Of a DNA stretch of 32,640 bases, positions 31,654 to 32,640 are shown piece by piece; within the stretch, counting starts at the first letter, position 1, and every line of letters begins with the position of its first letter. The notes under the pieces were generated by a model. That model worked only from the letters and a program-made list of their open reading frames with translations. It had not been told where the DNA came from and ran no database searches. The DNA lies in the NCBI GenBank assembly GCA_022825085.1, contig JAJDYQ010000070.1, positions 1-32,640 of the forward strand. Direction: 5' to 3'. The DNA comes from Gammaproteobacteria bacterium (GTDB lineage: Bacteria > Pseudomonadota > Gammaproteobacteria > JAJDYQ01). The translations under genes were made by a program, and so were the position numbers.

Positions 31654-32640
31654 ATGTCCCGTTTCAAGGCCCATATCTGTTTTGTATCCGATCAGCCATT
31701 ACCCAATATTCTGCCGGCCCTGCACCCGGACCTGAAGCCGGAAAAGATATATCTGCTCAGCACTGCACTAAAAAAAGCTAATGCCAATGCACAGGAAACA
31801 GTCTTGAAGGGCAGAGGGATACAGGTTGAGATTATAGATATTCCCGACGCATTCCATATCGACAGCATACAGGAAAATGTTGATAAAATCATTAAGGCCC
31901 ATGCCGACAAACAAGAATTGGTATTGAATGCTACGGGGGGCACCAAACCGATGAGCATTGCGGCTTTTAAACAATGTTATAAAGATGATATCAGTGTGTT
32001 TTATATGCAGACACCCAAAGTTATCTGGTTGTCGAACACACAGCAGGATGAACTTGAGATTAGAGAATCGCTGTCTCTAAAAGAATATTTACAGTCCCAT
32101 GATGTCATTATGCAGAGTAGAGAGATCAGAGGGATTCCTGCTAAAAGAAGAGAAATGGCAGAGCGCTGGGCAGGGCATTGGGGAAAGTATAGCAAGGTAT
32201 TCAGTCGGTTAAATAAATATGCGAGTAAAGCCCAAAATAATGAACTACAGGTTCAAATCCCCAAAGATGGCCGATCTGAAGATTTTAATAATTGGTTACG
32301 GGAATTGGAAGAGTCCAGTGAGCTGCTGGAATATGAAAAATCTCTGTCTGATGCAAAGCATGAAACGTATAGATTCAAAAGCGAGAATGATCGAAAATTT
32401 CTGAATGGGATGTGGCTTGAGGAGTATGTATATGACCTCTTGTGTTCCATGAAGGAGCAATATCCCGGAATTACCGAGGTGGCTCGTAATGTGGAGGTGC
32501 AACAGCATCCACAAACAACTAGAAAGGATGTGAAAAACGAGTTGGATGTGGTAGCGATTGCTAACCAACAGATGTGGGTATTTGAATGTAAAACCGGGCA
32601 ACAACTGGGAAAGGAAGGGCAGCATCCCGGAGAGGAGGCG
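31654..32640 (+). CDS. Can2/Card1-type CARF nuclease, 3' end beyond the window
   Basis: A cyclic-oligoadenylate-activated effector, open at the right edge after 329 codons. The N-terminal CARF domain (~1-140) shows the ligand motif LNATGGTKPMSIAAF with K98. A helical linker follows. The C-terminal restriction-enzyme-like domain (DUF1887 type) has the catalytic set E256 in GMWLEEYVYDLL, D298 in NELDVVA, and E311 and K313 in VFECKTG. Known relatives Can2 and Card1 bind cA4 and then nick or degrade DNA and RNA, causing dormancy. AAGGAG lies 8 nt before the ATG at 31654, and cas6 ends 43 nt before. It is presumably part of the operon. Only ~30-60 residues should be missing, judged from relatives. 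Confidence 0.9.
   Translation, partial: MSRFKAHICFVSDQPLPNILPALHPDLKPEKIYLLSTALKKANANAQETVLKGRGIQVEIIDIPDAFHIDSIQENVDKIIKAHADKQELVLNATGGTKPMSIAAFKQCYKDDISVFYMQTPKVIWLSNTQQDELEIRESLSLKEYLQSHDVIMQSREIRGIPAKRREMAERWAGHWGKYSKVFSRLNKYASKAQNNELQVQIPKDGRSEDFNNWLRELEESSELLEYEKSLSDAKHETYRFKSENDRKFLNGMWLEEYVYDLLCSMKEQYPGITEVARNVEVQQHPQTTRKDVKNELDVVAIANQQMWVFECKTGQQLGKEGQHPGEEA

Overview
The window reads as a chromosome segment of a gammaproteobacterium. DksA, YqiB, PBP1b with its lipoprotein partner, YoaA, TsaB and MltF are all of gammaproteobacterial type. A three-gene glycolate oxidase (glcDEF), with a serine/alanine-glyoxylate type aminotransferase about 3 kb away, suggests phosphoglycolate salvage as in an autotroph; a sulfur-oxidising lineage is a guess only.

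Left part (1-11,140), housekeeping. Positions 1-662 hold no convincing gene but do hold dispersed hairpin repeats, one of them expanded into a 21-bp tandem array. Then come mltF (-), the aminotransferase (+), a small unknown ORF and a SixA-type phosphatase (+), two divergent methionine sulfoxide reductases (one exported, one cytosolic), a cysteine-poor dksA, the glcDEF operon (-), yqiB and an IscR-like Rrf2 regulator that lacks one cluster ligand.

Middle part (11,167-18,672), cell envelope and DNA repair. There is an exported protein of about 21 ankyrin repeats, then mrcB (PBP1b), whose N-terminal cytoplasmic segment is split from the rest by a frameshift at a run of nine A. A coupled TPR lipoprotein follows (LpoP-like PBP1b activator), then the YoaA/DinG-type iron-sulfur helicase.

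Right part (18,673-32,640), defence. A degraded IS3-type transposase fragment and a HindIII-type restriction-modification pair sit between yoaA and tsaB, which are neighbours in E. coli. After tsaB starts a type III-B CRISPR-Cas operon: a CARF protein of the NE0113/SSO2081 family (probable ring nuclease with a C-terminal extension), cmr1 to cmr6, cas6, and a CARF plus PD-(D/E)xK nuclease of the Can2/Card1 type that runs off the right edge. Cmr2 keeps both its HD and GGDD motifs. The expected logic is therefore: the Cmr complex senses target RNA, Cmr2 makes cyclic oligoadenylate, the Can2-like nuclease is switched on, and the first gene's product removes the signal. I see no CRISPR array, cas1 or cas2 in the window. 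The most unusual points are the hendecad coiled coil with a basic tail fused to Cmr6, the extended ring-nuclease candidate leading the operon, and the poly-A frameshift in mrcB.
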